Assembly: GCA_947177495.1 (NCBI GenBank)
Contig: CAMWUS010000005.1
Location: forward strand, 1 to 21,363
Source: an uncultured Clostridia bacterium
GTDB lineage: Bacteria > Bacillota > Clostridia > Christensenellales > Borkfalkiaceae
Reading direction: 5' to 3'
DNA: 21,363 nt
The notes under the pieces were generated by a model that saw only the letters and a program-made list of their open reading frames with translations, did not search any database and was not told where the DNA came from. Shown here piece after piece: positions 1 through 8,300 of the stretch. How positions within the stretch are numbered: position 1 is the stretch's first letter; the number at the start of each line of letters is the position of its first letter. The translations under genes were made by a program, and so were the position numbers.

Positions 1-449
1 TCACCGTCCGTCTTGGCTGTAAAGTGTTGTTTGAAATTGTAATCCGCTACCTGCGACACGCGCAGGGTTACGGTTTCGGTATCCGATTCCACGGTGTAAA
101 CCGTAGCGGTAACGGTTACCGTAACGCTGCTCTGCTTGCCCTCGTAGGTGCAGGTGACGGGGTATGAGCCCGCCGCCTCGGAAACAAGGGTGCTGTTTAC
201 GTACTCGCTCAAAACGGGCACGGAAACGCCGTCCTTGGTTACGGTGAAGAGGGAGGCGAAGTCGTAAGAGCTCACCTCGAAGTCCTTCAACGTGACGCCG
301 TCCGTGACCGCAGTTACGACAACGACCGAATCGGACGTTGAGGGATTGTTGTCTGCGGGCGGTTGGGTAGTCTCCCCTCCCTTACAGCCTGCCAAAACAA
401 TCGAGCCGAGAACGCACAGAGCCGCAAGCGCCTTATATTGAATTTTCAT
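1..449 (-). CDS. Lipoprotein with tandem Ig-like repeats, 3' end missing (partial)
   Basis: Translating from the ATG at 449 gives 149 residues with no stop before the left edge, so only the N-terminal part is present. The first 22 residues form a lipoprotein signal peptide ending in an LAGC lipobox (Cys22), so the mature protein should be lipid-anchored outside the membrane. A short Gly/Thr/Pro/Asn linker follows, then an Ig-like beta domain (about residues 45-113). A second copy begins at about 118: the segments TLKDFEVSSYDFASLFT and TLRVSQVADYNFKQHFT align, showing that the repeat is tandem. An AGGAG sits 9 nt upstream (459-463). The gene follows the 811-residue lipoprotein gene by 54 bp and probably belongs to the same unit. 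Function unknown; it could be an adhesin, binding protein or structural surface protein. Its C-terminal domains lie outside the window. Confidence 0.85.
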   Translation of the reverse strand, partial: MKIQYKALAALCVLGSIVLAGCKGGETTQPPADNNPSTSDSVVVVTAVTDGVTLKDFEVSSYDFASLFTVTKDGVSVPVLSEYVNSTLVSEAAGSYPVTCTYEGKQSSVTVTVTATVYTVESDTETVTLRVSQVADYNFKQHFTAKTDG

Positions 450-467
450 GAATGATGTCTCCTGTCG

Positions 468-494
468 CGCGCCGCCTGCGTTCTAAGCGGCGCG
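468..494 (-). repeat. GC-rich inverted repeat between two lipoprotein genes
   Basis: Arms at 468-475 (CGCGCCGC) and 487-494 (GCGGCGCG) are perfectly complementary with an 11-nt loop. The element sits between the stop of the 811-residue lipoprotein gene (504) and the ribosome binding site of the next gene (459-463). On the transcribed strand it is followed by CGACAGGAGAC, not a T-run, so it does not look like an intrinsic terminator. It could be an mRNA-stability or processing hairpin, or chance in GC-rich spacer. Confidence 0.4.
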
Positions 495-503
495 TCGCAC
501 GGC

Positions 504-2939
504 TTACGCCTTCAACGCGTTGTAATCGCTGGTCTTGTAAATATAGATCCAGAAATTCTTGGTGAAGTTATTCTCGATAACGACGGTGATTTGCGCGTTG
601 TTGTACACCAAATAACGGTTGTAACGTCCGGTAGGACCACCGCTGACGTCCGTCTTTGCATAGTTCTTTTGCAGTCCCGCTTCCGTAAACGCCGCGTCCG
701 CCTTCGCCATGATATCGTCGAAGTTGGTGACTTGACTGTTTTCGTCGAACTCCGTCGATCTTGCCGTAAGGCTCATCCAACGGTAGAACACGTCGTCGCC
801 GTTCGCGTTCTTTCTCGTATCGTCGTCGCAGAAAGGTCCGCTCATGTTGTCGCCGAAAATCTTCATAAATGTGGTAGGTGCGGGAACGCTGTCTGCAACG
901 CTTCCGAAGATGGAATTGATTGCAACCTGCGCGTTCTCATCCTTGGAGATTTCGGTGGCAGAATTACGGAAATACTTCATGGTGTAAAGGTTCCACGTTG
1001 CCATCGCGCCGCGCTCTTCGTAATTGGCGAACATCGTCTCCATGTTGATGGTGGTATCGTTGATATCCATGTAGTTGGTCGTGCAATAGCCGAGATACGT
1101 GCCCATCGTGATGGAATACGGGTACTTGGTGGAAATAAGGTGTCCGTCGCCGTCTACCACGATTTCAAGGGATGCGGAAGAATTCGCTTTTGCCGAATCC
1201 GCATACGAATAGGCGGAAACTTGCATTGCGATGTCTCTCGTGATTGCCGTTTCTCTGAGGCGGAAGGTATAGCGGGGTTTGCCCTGTACCGCTCTCATAC
1301 CGACGTACTCGAACACGTTCGCGGAGAAGTCGAATTTGGGCATAGCGTCCATCATGTTGCCTTCCACGCGCTTTACGCCCTTCATGCCGCCCACTGCGTT
1401 ACCGGAACTGTCTTTCACGTCTTTATTCCACTCGAACGCTTCGTAGTAGCCGTCGAACTGACGGTAACCCGAATATTCGGTACGGTACACTCTGTCGTCC
1501 ATCGAATAGCTGTACTTGGTCGTTCTGCCGATAAGAATGGCGTCTTCCGTCACCCAACCGCGCGTGCCGACCGTACCGCTTGCCGAATTGTTGTTGGAAA
1601 CGGTGTCGGGTGCTTTACTTGCAAGCGGAGTAGCAACTCTTGCCGCAAGGCTTGCCGCCGCGCCGTTTACCGACATATAGGTATAATCGTCGTCATCGCC
1701 GCTGGGCGCAAACGTCGTTACGTCTTCGAGCTGATAGGTATAGCTCTTTGCCGCCTTCATGTTGTTAAGCGCCGCAGTGAGCTTATCCGCATTCTCGGGC
1801 GCCTCGTAAGGCGTAGGCTCCTGCACTTTTGCAGTGCCGATCTCCGAAAACGTGAGCGAAACCGTGGTATAGCTCATGGAGTCGTAGGAAACAACGTTGC
1901 CCTGCTGATCGGTCGTCGCGCCCGAATAGGAAGCGCTCGTCTGCATAGCGATGTTCGTAATTTCTCCGTCCTCTACGGTAAGAACGACCGTTTTAATCGT
2001 TTCTTCCAACATGGGGGTAAGGGAGAATGCAAGATAGGTCATGAGATAGAGCGAATCTTCGCTGTTCTCGTCTACCTCGTATGTATACTTGGTAAGGTCA
2101 TCGGGGTTGTAGGTAAACGCCGCAAGCGGAAGATTTGCGAGGTGGTTATAAAGGTGGTTCTCCTCCCAAAGTACGGGAATGCTTACGTAGTTTTTCTCCG
2201 TCGCTCTTGCAACCTCGTTATCCTTGTTGATATAGAGGCGCTCCATAGCGTGACCGACTCTGCCGGCTGCGTCCTTTACGTCGCCCGATTCGCCGCGCAC
2301 GTAAACGTCGGTCATGAGCTCGGTAGCGGGCGTGTACATATCGGGCTTATATCCCCAAGAACCGCTCCACTTGCCGTCTTCCATAGTAACCACGGAATCG
2401 TAATAGTTGGTGGAGTTGTTGTACGACTGCTTGGTATCAACATAGTAGTCGGTAACGGTACCCGTAGCCGTAATGCTTGCGTTGCCGATTTTTTCGAGCA
2501 TCTCCGCAGTCAAATTGCCGTTGGAGCCCTCCTGCTTGGGCGCCTTTACGCGCAAAGCTTTCGACGCGGTCACGTTGGGATCTTCTACGGAAGTCGCCGT
2601 AACGGTGACGTTCTTATCGACAAGCTCGGGCGCTTTGAGAATGGTAACAACGCCGCCGTCGGTAATGCGCACCATCGCGGGATCGGAAACCGACCAAGTA
2701 ACGCCCTTGTCGGAATTCTCGACGGTAGCGGTGTACGTTACGCTCTCGCTTCCCGAAATTTCGTCCGCAGTCGCCGTAATGCTTACCTGCACTTTGGGAA
2801 CGGGGGTGATCTGCGAAGGGTTGTCGGGATCGTCTACCGGAGGTTTCTCTTTCCCGTCGCAACCTGCCGCGCCGAGCAACATAGCGCTCGCCAAAGCGAT
2901 GATTGCGCCGCCTTTGAAAAACTGCTTGATTTTTCTCAT
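504..2939 (-). CDS. Large Big_2-domain lipoprotein of unknown function (811 aa)
   Basis: Begins with a lipoprotein signal peptide (lysines at 3, 5 and 9, a hydrophobic stretch, then GAAGC with Cys27). A Pro/Asp-rich linker leads to a bacterial Ig-like Big_2 domain at about 49-133, recognisable by the strand pattern VTWSVSDP...GVVTI and VTVTATS. The remaining ~670 residues match no family I can name with certainty. They seem to hold two beta-rich modules, about 142-385 (starting LTAEMLEKI) and about 393-650 (starting KLTAALNNMKAAKSYTY), plus a C-terminal alpha/beta region ending in aromatic strands. The module starts recall LppX/LolA-like lipoprotein folds, but that is inference. The 765-residue protein just upstream shares the order signal-Ig-LT.(D/E)ML(D/E)K-module-C-terminal strands and is probably a diverged paralogue. 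AGAGG lies 10 nt before the ATG. Possible roles are substrate binding, folding aid for the surface protease, or adhesion. Confidence 0.88.
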   Translation of the reverse strand: MRKIKQFFKGGAIIALASAMLLGAAGCDGKEKPPVDDPDNPSQITPVPKVQVSITATADEISGSESVTYTATVENSDKGVTWSVSDPAMVRITDGGVVTILKAPELVDKNVTVTATSVEDPNVTASKALRVKAPKQEGSNGNLTAEMLEKIGNASITATGTVTDYYVDTKQSYNNSTNYYDSVVTMEDGKWSGSWGYKPDMYTPATELMTDVYVRGESGDVKDAAGRVGHAMERLYINKDNEVARATEKNYVSIPVLWEENHLYNHLANLPLAAFTYNPDDLTKYTYEVDENSEDSLYLMTYLAFSLTPMLEETIKTVVLTVEDGEITNIAMQTSASYSGATTDQQGNVVSYDSMSYTTVSLTFSEIGTAKVQEPTPYEAPENADKLTAALNNMKAAKSYTYQLEDVTTFAPSGDDDDYTYMSVNGAAASLAARVATPLASKAPDTVSNNNSASGTVGTRGWVTEDAILIGRTTKYSYSMDDRVYRTEYSGYRQFDGYYEAFEWNKDVKDSSGNAVGGMKGVKRVEGNMMDAMPKFDFSANVFEYVGMRAVQGKPRYTFRLRETAITRDIAMQVSAYSYADSAKANSSASLEIVVDGDGHLISTKYPYSITMGTYLGYCTTNYMDINDTTINMETMFANYEERGAMATWNLYTMKYFRNSATEISKDENAQVAINSIFGSVADSVPAPTTFMKIFGDNMSGPFCDDDTRKNANGDDVFYRWMSLTARSTEFDENSQVTNFDDIMAKADAAFTEAGLQKNYAKTDVSGGPTGRYNRYLVYNNAQITVVIENNFTKNFWIYIYKTSDYNALKA

Positions 2940-2979
2940 TTTTTATGTACCTCTATAAAATTGATTTCGATTAGATTGT

Positions 2980-3007
2980 TTGCCTGTGGTACCGGTACCA
3001 CAGGCAA
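2980..3007. repeat. 28-bp perfect palindrome
   Basis: Two 14-bp arms, TTGCCTGTGGTACC (2980-2993) and GGTACCACAGGCAA (2994-3007), meet with no spacer. The centre contains GGTACCGGTACC. It lies in the 102-bp gap between the two large lipoprotein genes. The strand read as mRNA has no U-run directly after it. Candidates are a dimeric-repressor operator, an mRNA hairpin with a CCGG loop, or a mobile palindromic repeat unit. Confidence 0.7.
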
Positions 3008-3022
3008 GGGGCGCGCCCCTTG
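3005..3022. repeat. 18-bp perfect palindrome abutting the 28-bp palindrome
   Basis: The sequence CAAGGGGCGCGCCCCTTG is self-complementary over its full length and shares 3 bp (3005-3007) with the neighbouring palindrome. On the plus strand GAAATTTTT-like sequence follows (3022-3030), giving terminator-like form, but no gene reads in that direction. For the minus-strand operon the T-run is on the wrong side. The pair could fold as two stacked hairpins that partly block transcription or protect the upstream message. Confidence 0.6.
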
Positions 3023-3041
3023 AAATTTTTAATTGTTCGGT

Positions 3042-5339
3042 TTATATCTTCCAAACGTAAACGGTGTAATCCAAATCGGCGTCGACGATTTCGATTGCAA
3101 TCGTGCCCTTGGTGAATACGCCGTTTTTGTCCTTTTGATAGCCTTCCGCAATGAGGAGCTCTTCGAGCTTTTTCATGGACGACTCGATGGTGTAATCCAC
3201 GTCAAGCGGAACGTCGAAATAGAACACAATGGTGTGACGGTTTACGCCGTTCGAAATGCGGTAGGTTTCCAAACCGAAGCCGTACGTGTCGCCGAGCGCC
3301 TCTCCGAAGAAAGGAAGCTTTTCGGCAATCGCCTTGTCGCCGAAGAATCCCTGCAGGAATTCGAGAGCGTTTACCTCTACCTCCGTATCGGAAGAAGTCG
3401 TAGACTGAATGGTTACGTCCGTCCAGCTTGCGGGAACCTCGCGGGCGGGCATAACGCCAAGCGCCGTTTTCGTCGCTGCGGGCGTTTGCGTTTGGTTGAA
3501 GTCTTTATAGGAAATTTCAACCACGCCGTACAGATAGCCGAGGTAGTAGTAGAAGCCCGATTCGACGATATAGCCGTCCTTTACCGTAACGTAAGGCGTG
3601 AAGGAGCTAAGTTCCGCGGTTTGCGCTTCCGCGGCGAACAGCCCGTAAAGCGCAATGTCGTTGCCCAACCCGAAATAGAAGGTGGAAGCAACCGCCATCA
3701 TGGGCGTGTCGGCGTAGTAGGTCGTCGTGCCGTCGTCGGGATTTTCGTAAATCCTGTTGAAGATTTCCGCCGCGAACGCAAAGCTGGGTTTCGCCGTTTT
3801 GAAATCATCTTTAAACGCACGGCTTGCGGCATAAGCAGGTTCGGAAGCATCGTAGGAATTGTACAAATTCTCGCCGAGTTTCACGTAGCCGTAATCCAAG
3901 CCCGTGAAGTTGTGCTGCCCTGCCGTATCGGCGCCGCTATACGGGCGGAAGTGGCAGACGTCCTCGGTAACCGTTTCCTCGAAGCCCGAAAGCGTATAGC
4001 CCGAAGTCATTGAACTTCCCGCCATATTCAAGAAATCCAACGTGTAGCTGTCGAGCGCGTGCATATTGTCGATCGCTTCGGTAAGCTTGTCGTGCTTCGC
4101 GTCGTGCTGATATTTGGAAATGGTGGGAACTTCTACTTCGTCGCCCGCGTTGACGACTACCGTAAGCTCCTGCCGCGCAACGTATTGCTGTACAACGGTG
4201 TAATCGTCTTCCGCCTGCGAGTAGATGCCCGCGATTTCGTTATCCTCTACGATGAGCGCCAAATTCTTGGGAACAAAGTCGTAAGGGTTGGCGGAAGCGA
4301 TCATGCGCTGAACAAGCATGGGGTCATTCCCCTTGTACTCGTAACGCCACGTATTTTCGTTGAACGGGAAGTCGGAAACTTTCAACCCCTTAAAGTTGTT
4401 GTAGAGCCCCGAATTCATCCAAGTTATTTCGTTGCCGTTATCGTCGAGCATGGGCGTGTATTCTTCGTCGTTCATGAAGCTTACGCTCACGCGGCTTGCA
4501 ACGCCGTTGTGGTTCTTGTAGTAAAGCCCCGAAGTGATGCCCGTCGTCGCGTCCTGATACGCCGTGTACCAATTGGTACCGTCCATCGCCGTTAAAACGT
4601 CGGAGCTGTAGCTGCGGTAAAAATCGTTGTTGATACCGAAGTTATACAGGTTGATGGTAAGATAGCCCTCAAAGGAAATTTTGTCCGATTGAAGCTTATC
4701 GAGCATATCCTGCGTGAGCTTGGGCTTTGCGGTGATAGTAAGCTGTTTGGAAACGGATACCGTTTTGTCGGCAACGCTCGTCGCGGTAACGGTGATAATT
4801 TTATCGCCCGTTACCTCGTCCGCCGTTACAAGTCCGTTTTCGTTCACGGTAGCGAATTCGCCGCCCTTGGTGATTGCCCAAGTAACTTTCTTTTCGTCCG
4901 TGCCCGTCACCTTTGCCGAAAGCTGAAGCGTCTTTCCGCTGCGAACGTCCGAACCGCCTTCGATACCCACGGTTACAATGTGTTTGTTGAACGTAACCGT
5001 TTCGGAGGATGCGGAATCCAAATAGTTTTCCGCGCGCGCCACGACGGAGATTTGATAGTCCACCAAAAGCGAATCCAAATAAATATAGGTGTTGCGCGTG
5101 GTCTGCTGTTCGCCGTTTACGGTAACGACGTATTCCGTCGCATTTGCAACCGCGTCCCAACTGACGACAGCCGTACTCCCCACTTCGGTAATATTTAAGT
5201 TTGCGGGAGCGGTAAGCGTTCCCGTGATTGTAGACGGATTGTCGGGAGTCACGGGAGTGTTCCCCTCTTCGTTACAAGCTGCAAGAGTGAACATCATTCC
5301 GCAAGCAAGAGCAATGCTCAAAAGACGTTTTTTCTTCAT
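3042..5339 (-). CDS. Fn3 + Big_2 lipoprotein of unknown function (765 aa)
   Basis: Signal peptide MKKKRLLSIALACGMMFTLAAC has a clear LAAC lipobox (Cys22). After a Pro/Asn/Thr linker comes a fibronectin type III-like domain at about 41-117 (PANLNITEVGSTAVVSWDAV, then ATEYVVTVNG), then a Big_2 Ig-like domain at about 122-204. From 207 (LTQDMLDKL) an unnamed beta-rich region runs to the end, with a C-terminal alpha/beta segment (LEELLIAEGYQKDKNGVFT...YTVYVWKI). The order parallels the 811-residue lipoprotein downstream, so the two are probably diverged paralogues. The ATG at 5339 overlaps the TAA of the protease gene (TAATG), with AAAGGAG 7 nt upstream inside the protease coding sequence, so translation should be coupled. 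This ties it functionally to the protease, perhaps as a partner, foldase-like helper or peptide/ligand binder. No catalytic motif is seen. Confidence 0.9.
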   Translation of the reverse strand: MKKKRLLSIALACGMMFTLAACNEEGNTPVTPDNPSTITGTLTAPANLNITEVGSTAVVSWDAVANATEYVVTVNGEQQTTRNTYIYLDSLLVDYQISVVARAENYLDSASSETVTFNKHIVTVGIEGGSDVRSGKTLQLSAKVTGTDEKKVTWAITKGGEFATVNENGLVTADEVTGDKIITVTATSVADKTVSVSKQLTITAKPKLTQDMLDKLQSDKISFEGYLTINLYNFGINNDFYRSYSSDVLTAMDGTNWYTAYQDATTGITSGLYYKNHNGVASRVSVSFMNDEEYTPMLDDNGNEITWMNSGLYNNFKGLKVSDFPFNENTWRYEYKGNDPMLVQRMIASANPYDFVPKNLALIVEDNEIAGIYSQAEDDYTVVQQYVARQELTVVVNAGDEVEVPTISKYQHDAKHDKLTEAIDNMHALDSYTLDFLNMAGSSMTSGYTLSGFEETVTEDVCHFRPYSGADTAGQHNFTGLDYGYVKLGENLYNSYDASEPAYAASRAFKDDFKTAKPSFAFAAEIFNRIYENPDDGTTTYYADTPMMAVASTFYFGLGNDIALYGLFAAEAQTAELSSFTPYVTVKDGYIVESGFYYYLGYLYGVVEISYKDFNQTQTPAATKTALGVMPAREVPASWTDVTIQSTTSSDTEVEVNALEFLQGFFGDKAIAEKLPFFGEALGDTYGFGLETYRISNGVNRHTIVFYFDVPLDVDYTIESSMKKLEELLIAEGYQKDKNGVFTKGTIAIEIVDADLDYTVYVWKI

Positions 5340-8300
5340 TACCGATCTCCTTTGCGTTTACGAAGAGCGATAGCCACGCTCGCGGTGCAAACGGCCGCAC
5401 ATACGATTGCGATACTCACCGTGCCCGCAACACTGATTGCACTCTTGCAACCGCGCTTATCTGGGTTCTCGGGCGGCGTTGGCTTCTTGTAGCCGCATAC
5501 CGAGCAGGAGCCATCTTCGCCATTCGTGTCGTGCAGCCCCCAATCCTTCTTTTCGTCGGAATGCTCGCAGGTCGACGCGTGGTAGTGTTCGGTTTCCGTA
5601 ATCGTCCACTCGGTCGAGAAAGTGTGCTCGTGTTGGGGGGGCTCTACGCTGACCTCGCCCTTCATTTCGTCGAGCGTCTTCTTCGCCGCGGTGACCTTTT
5701 CCACCATTGCGTTCCACTCTTCTTGTGTATAGCCGTACTTCGTTGCGTCTTGCTTGATTGCGTTGAGCGCAACGACCGCGTTATTGATCAGTCTTTCGTC
5801 CGCAAAAGTTACTTTCTCGATTTTTGCGATTTCTTTTGCATAGTCGAGGAAGTTGGAAAGATTTGCGTCCTTTGCCTCGTAGTCGCTACGCGTCGCGTTC
5901 TCCACCTTTCCGAAATAGCCCTGATATACGATGGAGTCGTACCCGACGATATCGGCGTTTGCGGGAAGAATCATTGCAATGGGATTCTTCTTGCCGAGCA
6001 TATCGATAAAGTTGAAGTAATACAGCTCCCAACCGAACAACCCGAATTGGTTGTGCAAAAGCTCGTAACCGGGATCGGTAGGCAAAATTTCCACGCCGTC
6101 CTGCGGGTTGGTTTCCATCGCGGGGGCGGTGAACGAATTGAACTGAACGGATTTAAGGTTCTTGTATCCGTAGAACGCATAGCCGCCGATGACCTTTAAC
6201 GAATCGGGCAACACGATTGCCGTTACGTTTTCGTTTGCGTTACCTGCGTAGAACGCAATGGTAACGGTACCTTCCGCGACTTCGAGCGTCTGTTTATTCA
6301 TGCCGCCGGGAACGGAACTAAGCTCCCATTTGCCGTTGGGAAGCACGGTGTAGAGCACGCCGCCTTCCAAACGCGCATAGCTGTTGATTGCGCCGTCCGC
6401 CGTCTTCGCACCGTCTTTCATCGTATAGAAAGAGGTCAGCTTATTGCACCCGTTAAAGGCGATAACACCGATCGACTGCAAGCTATCCGCAAAGACGAAT
6501 TCGCTTAAGTTTCGGTTGTTTTGGAACGCTGCCGTTCCGATTTCTTTCAAGGCGTTTGCTTGGAAGCTCAAAATGTTCGCGCCTTGGAATGCGTAATCCC
6601 CGACTTTTACGAGGTTGTTTGCCGTAATGTTCCCCGTGACCGAGGAGCTTGCAAACGCGCCGAAGCCCACTTCCTTTACGGCGGACAAATCTACGTTTTG
6701 CAATTCCGCCGCGGAGGTGAAGGCATAGTCGCCGATTTCTTCCACGTTGCCGAGGTTGATTGTCGAAAGCGATTCACAGCCGTAGAACCAATACCCGCCC
6801 ACTTTGGTGAGATTGTCGGGCAAGCCCACCGTCTGCAAATTCACGCAGAAAGCGAAGAGATAATCGCCAACCGTTTCCAAAGACGAAGGAAGCGTGACGG
6901 AAGTCAACTGCTCGCAGCCCATGAACACGCCTTCGCCCATTTCTTTGAGCGTATTGGGCAAGGCAATCGTTTGGATTGCGGGAGCCGAGCTGCCCGTTTG
7001 CTGATAGCGTGCAAACGCGCCCTTTCCTAATTTAACGACCTTAGGGAGAAGCACGGCTTCGATAGAGCCGCAATCCGCAAACGCGTAATCGCCGACCTCC
7101 GTAACTTCCGCCAAGTTGATTTTTCCGTCGTAGCCTTTCAACGAGGTACAGCCGTAGAACGCCTCTTGCTCGATAACGCCGCTTACCTTGGTAAAGTCGA
7201 GCGTGGCAAGCAAGCTGTCGCCCGAGAAGCAAGCTACGCCGAAATGTACGCCGCCCGCGCTAGGCATATTTACAGTAGTGAGCGATTTGCAGTTTTGGAA
7301 CACGCCCAAAGCGAATTTGCTGTTCGCACCGACGGTGACCGTTTCCAACTTCGATTGGAAGAACGCGCCCTCGCCGTATTCGGCATTGTCGCCCAAAACA
7401 ACATCTTTAAGTCCGCTGTTTGCGAACGCGTAATCCCCTACCGTCTTAACTTTCGTAAGGTCTACGGTTTCCAACTTGCCTGTATTGTTGAAAGCGTGTT
7501 TGCCGATCGACTTCACACCGTTTTCGGGGAAAGTGATCGTAGTAAGCTCTTCGCAGTTTGCAAACGCGTAGTCGCCGATTTGAGTATCGGCATTCTCAAT
7601 GGTAAGCGAAGTGATACTTGCACCGCTGAACGCACTCGCACCGATGCTCTTGTACTCCGCGCCGATCACAAGGTCGTTGGGCAACCCGTTGATTGCCGCA
7701 AGTACGATGGTATCGCCGCTCGCGTTAAGAAGATATTTCTTGTCTGCGCTCGTCGTGTAGGTAGCGGACCCCGCCGCGTCGAAGGCAGAAAGCGCCGTGC
7801 CGCGGAACACCGAACCCGAAACGTCGTTTAAAACGGTGTGTGCGCCGAGCTTGACGGTTGCAAGCTTGTTGCAATCCATAAATGCGTAGTTGCCGATATT
7901 CACCGCGCTGTCGGGAAGCGTAATTTCTTCGAGCGCGGTACAAGCGTAAAACGCCTGTTCGCCGAGATTGACAACGCCCTTCATGGAAACTTCGGTGAGG
8001 TTCTCGTTTTCGCAGAACGCACCGTAGCCGATGGTTACAAGGTCGTTATGCAAAGTCACTTGCTTCAAATCCACGCACTGCGCGAAGCAGAAACGGGGAA
8101 TTTCGATTCTCTCGTACAAGTCGACGGTTTTAAGCCCCGAATTTGCAAACATTCCGCGCGAAAGCTTGGTGTGCTCGTTGAATTTCGCTCTTACAAGCGA
8201 GGTGCAGCCCGCGAAAGCCGAAACACCCGTGTTGCGCAATGCGGTAAGGTCTACGCTCGTGAGCGAGGTGCAGCCTTGGAACGCGTTGTTCGCAATGGAG

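Noticed and set aside
591..3023. Very long open frame on the plus strand (also at 8909-10924, 11147-12388, 18817-20517)
   Set aside because: They lie fully antisense to genes with clear domains, their translations are Arg/Val/His-rich with no signal peptide or motif, and they lack ribosome binding sites. Codon bias of the minus-strand genes suppresses stops on the opposite strand.
2980..3030. Palindromes as an ordinary intrinsic terminator of the 765-aa lipoprotein gene
   Set aside because: On the transcribed minus strand no T-run follows either stem; the T-run at 3026-3030 is on the opposite side. Termination is not excluded but the standard signature is missing.
4566..4579. 14-bp palindrome GTACCAATTGGTAC
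   Set aside because: It lies inside a well-supported coding region and simply encodes ordinary residues; most likely chance.
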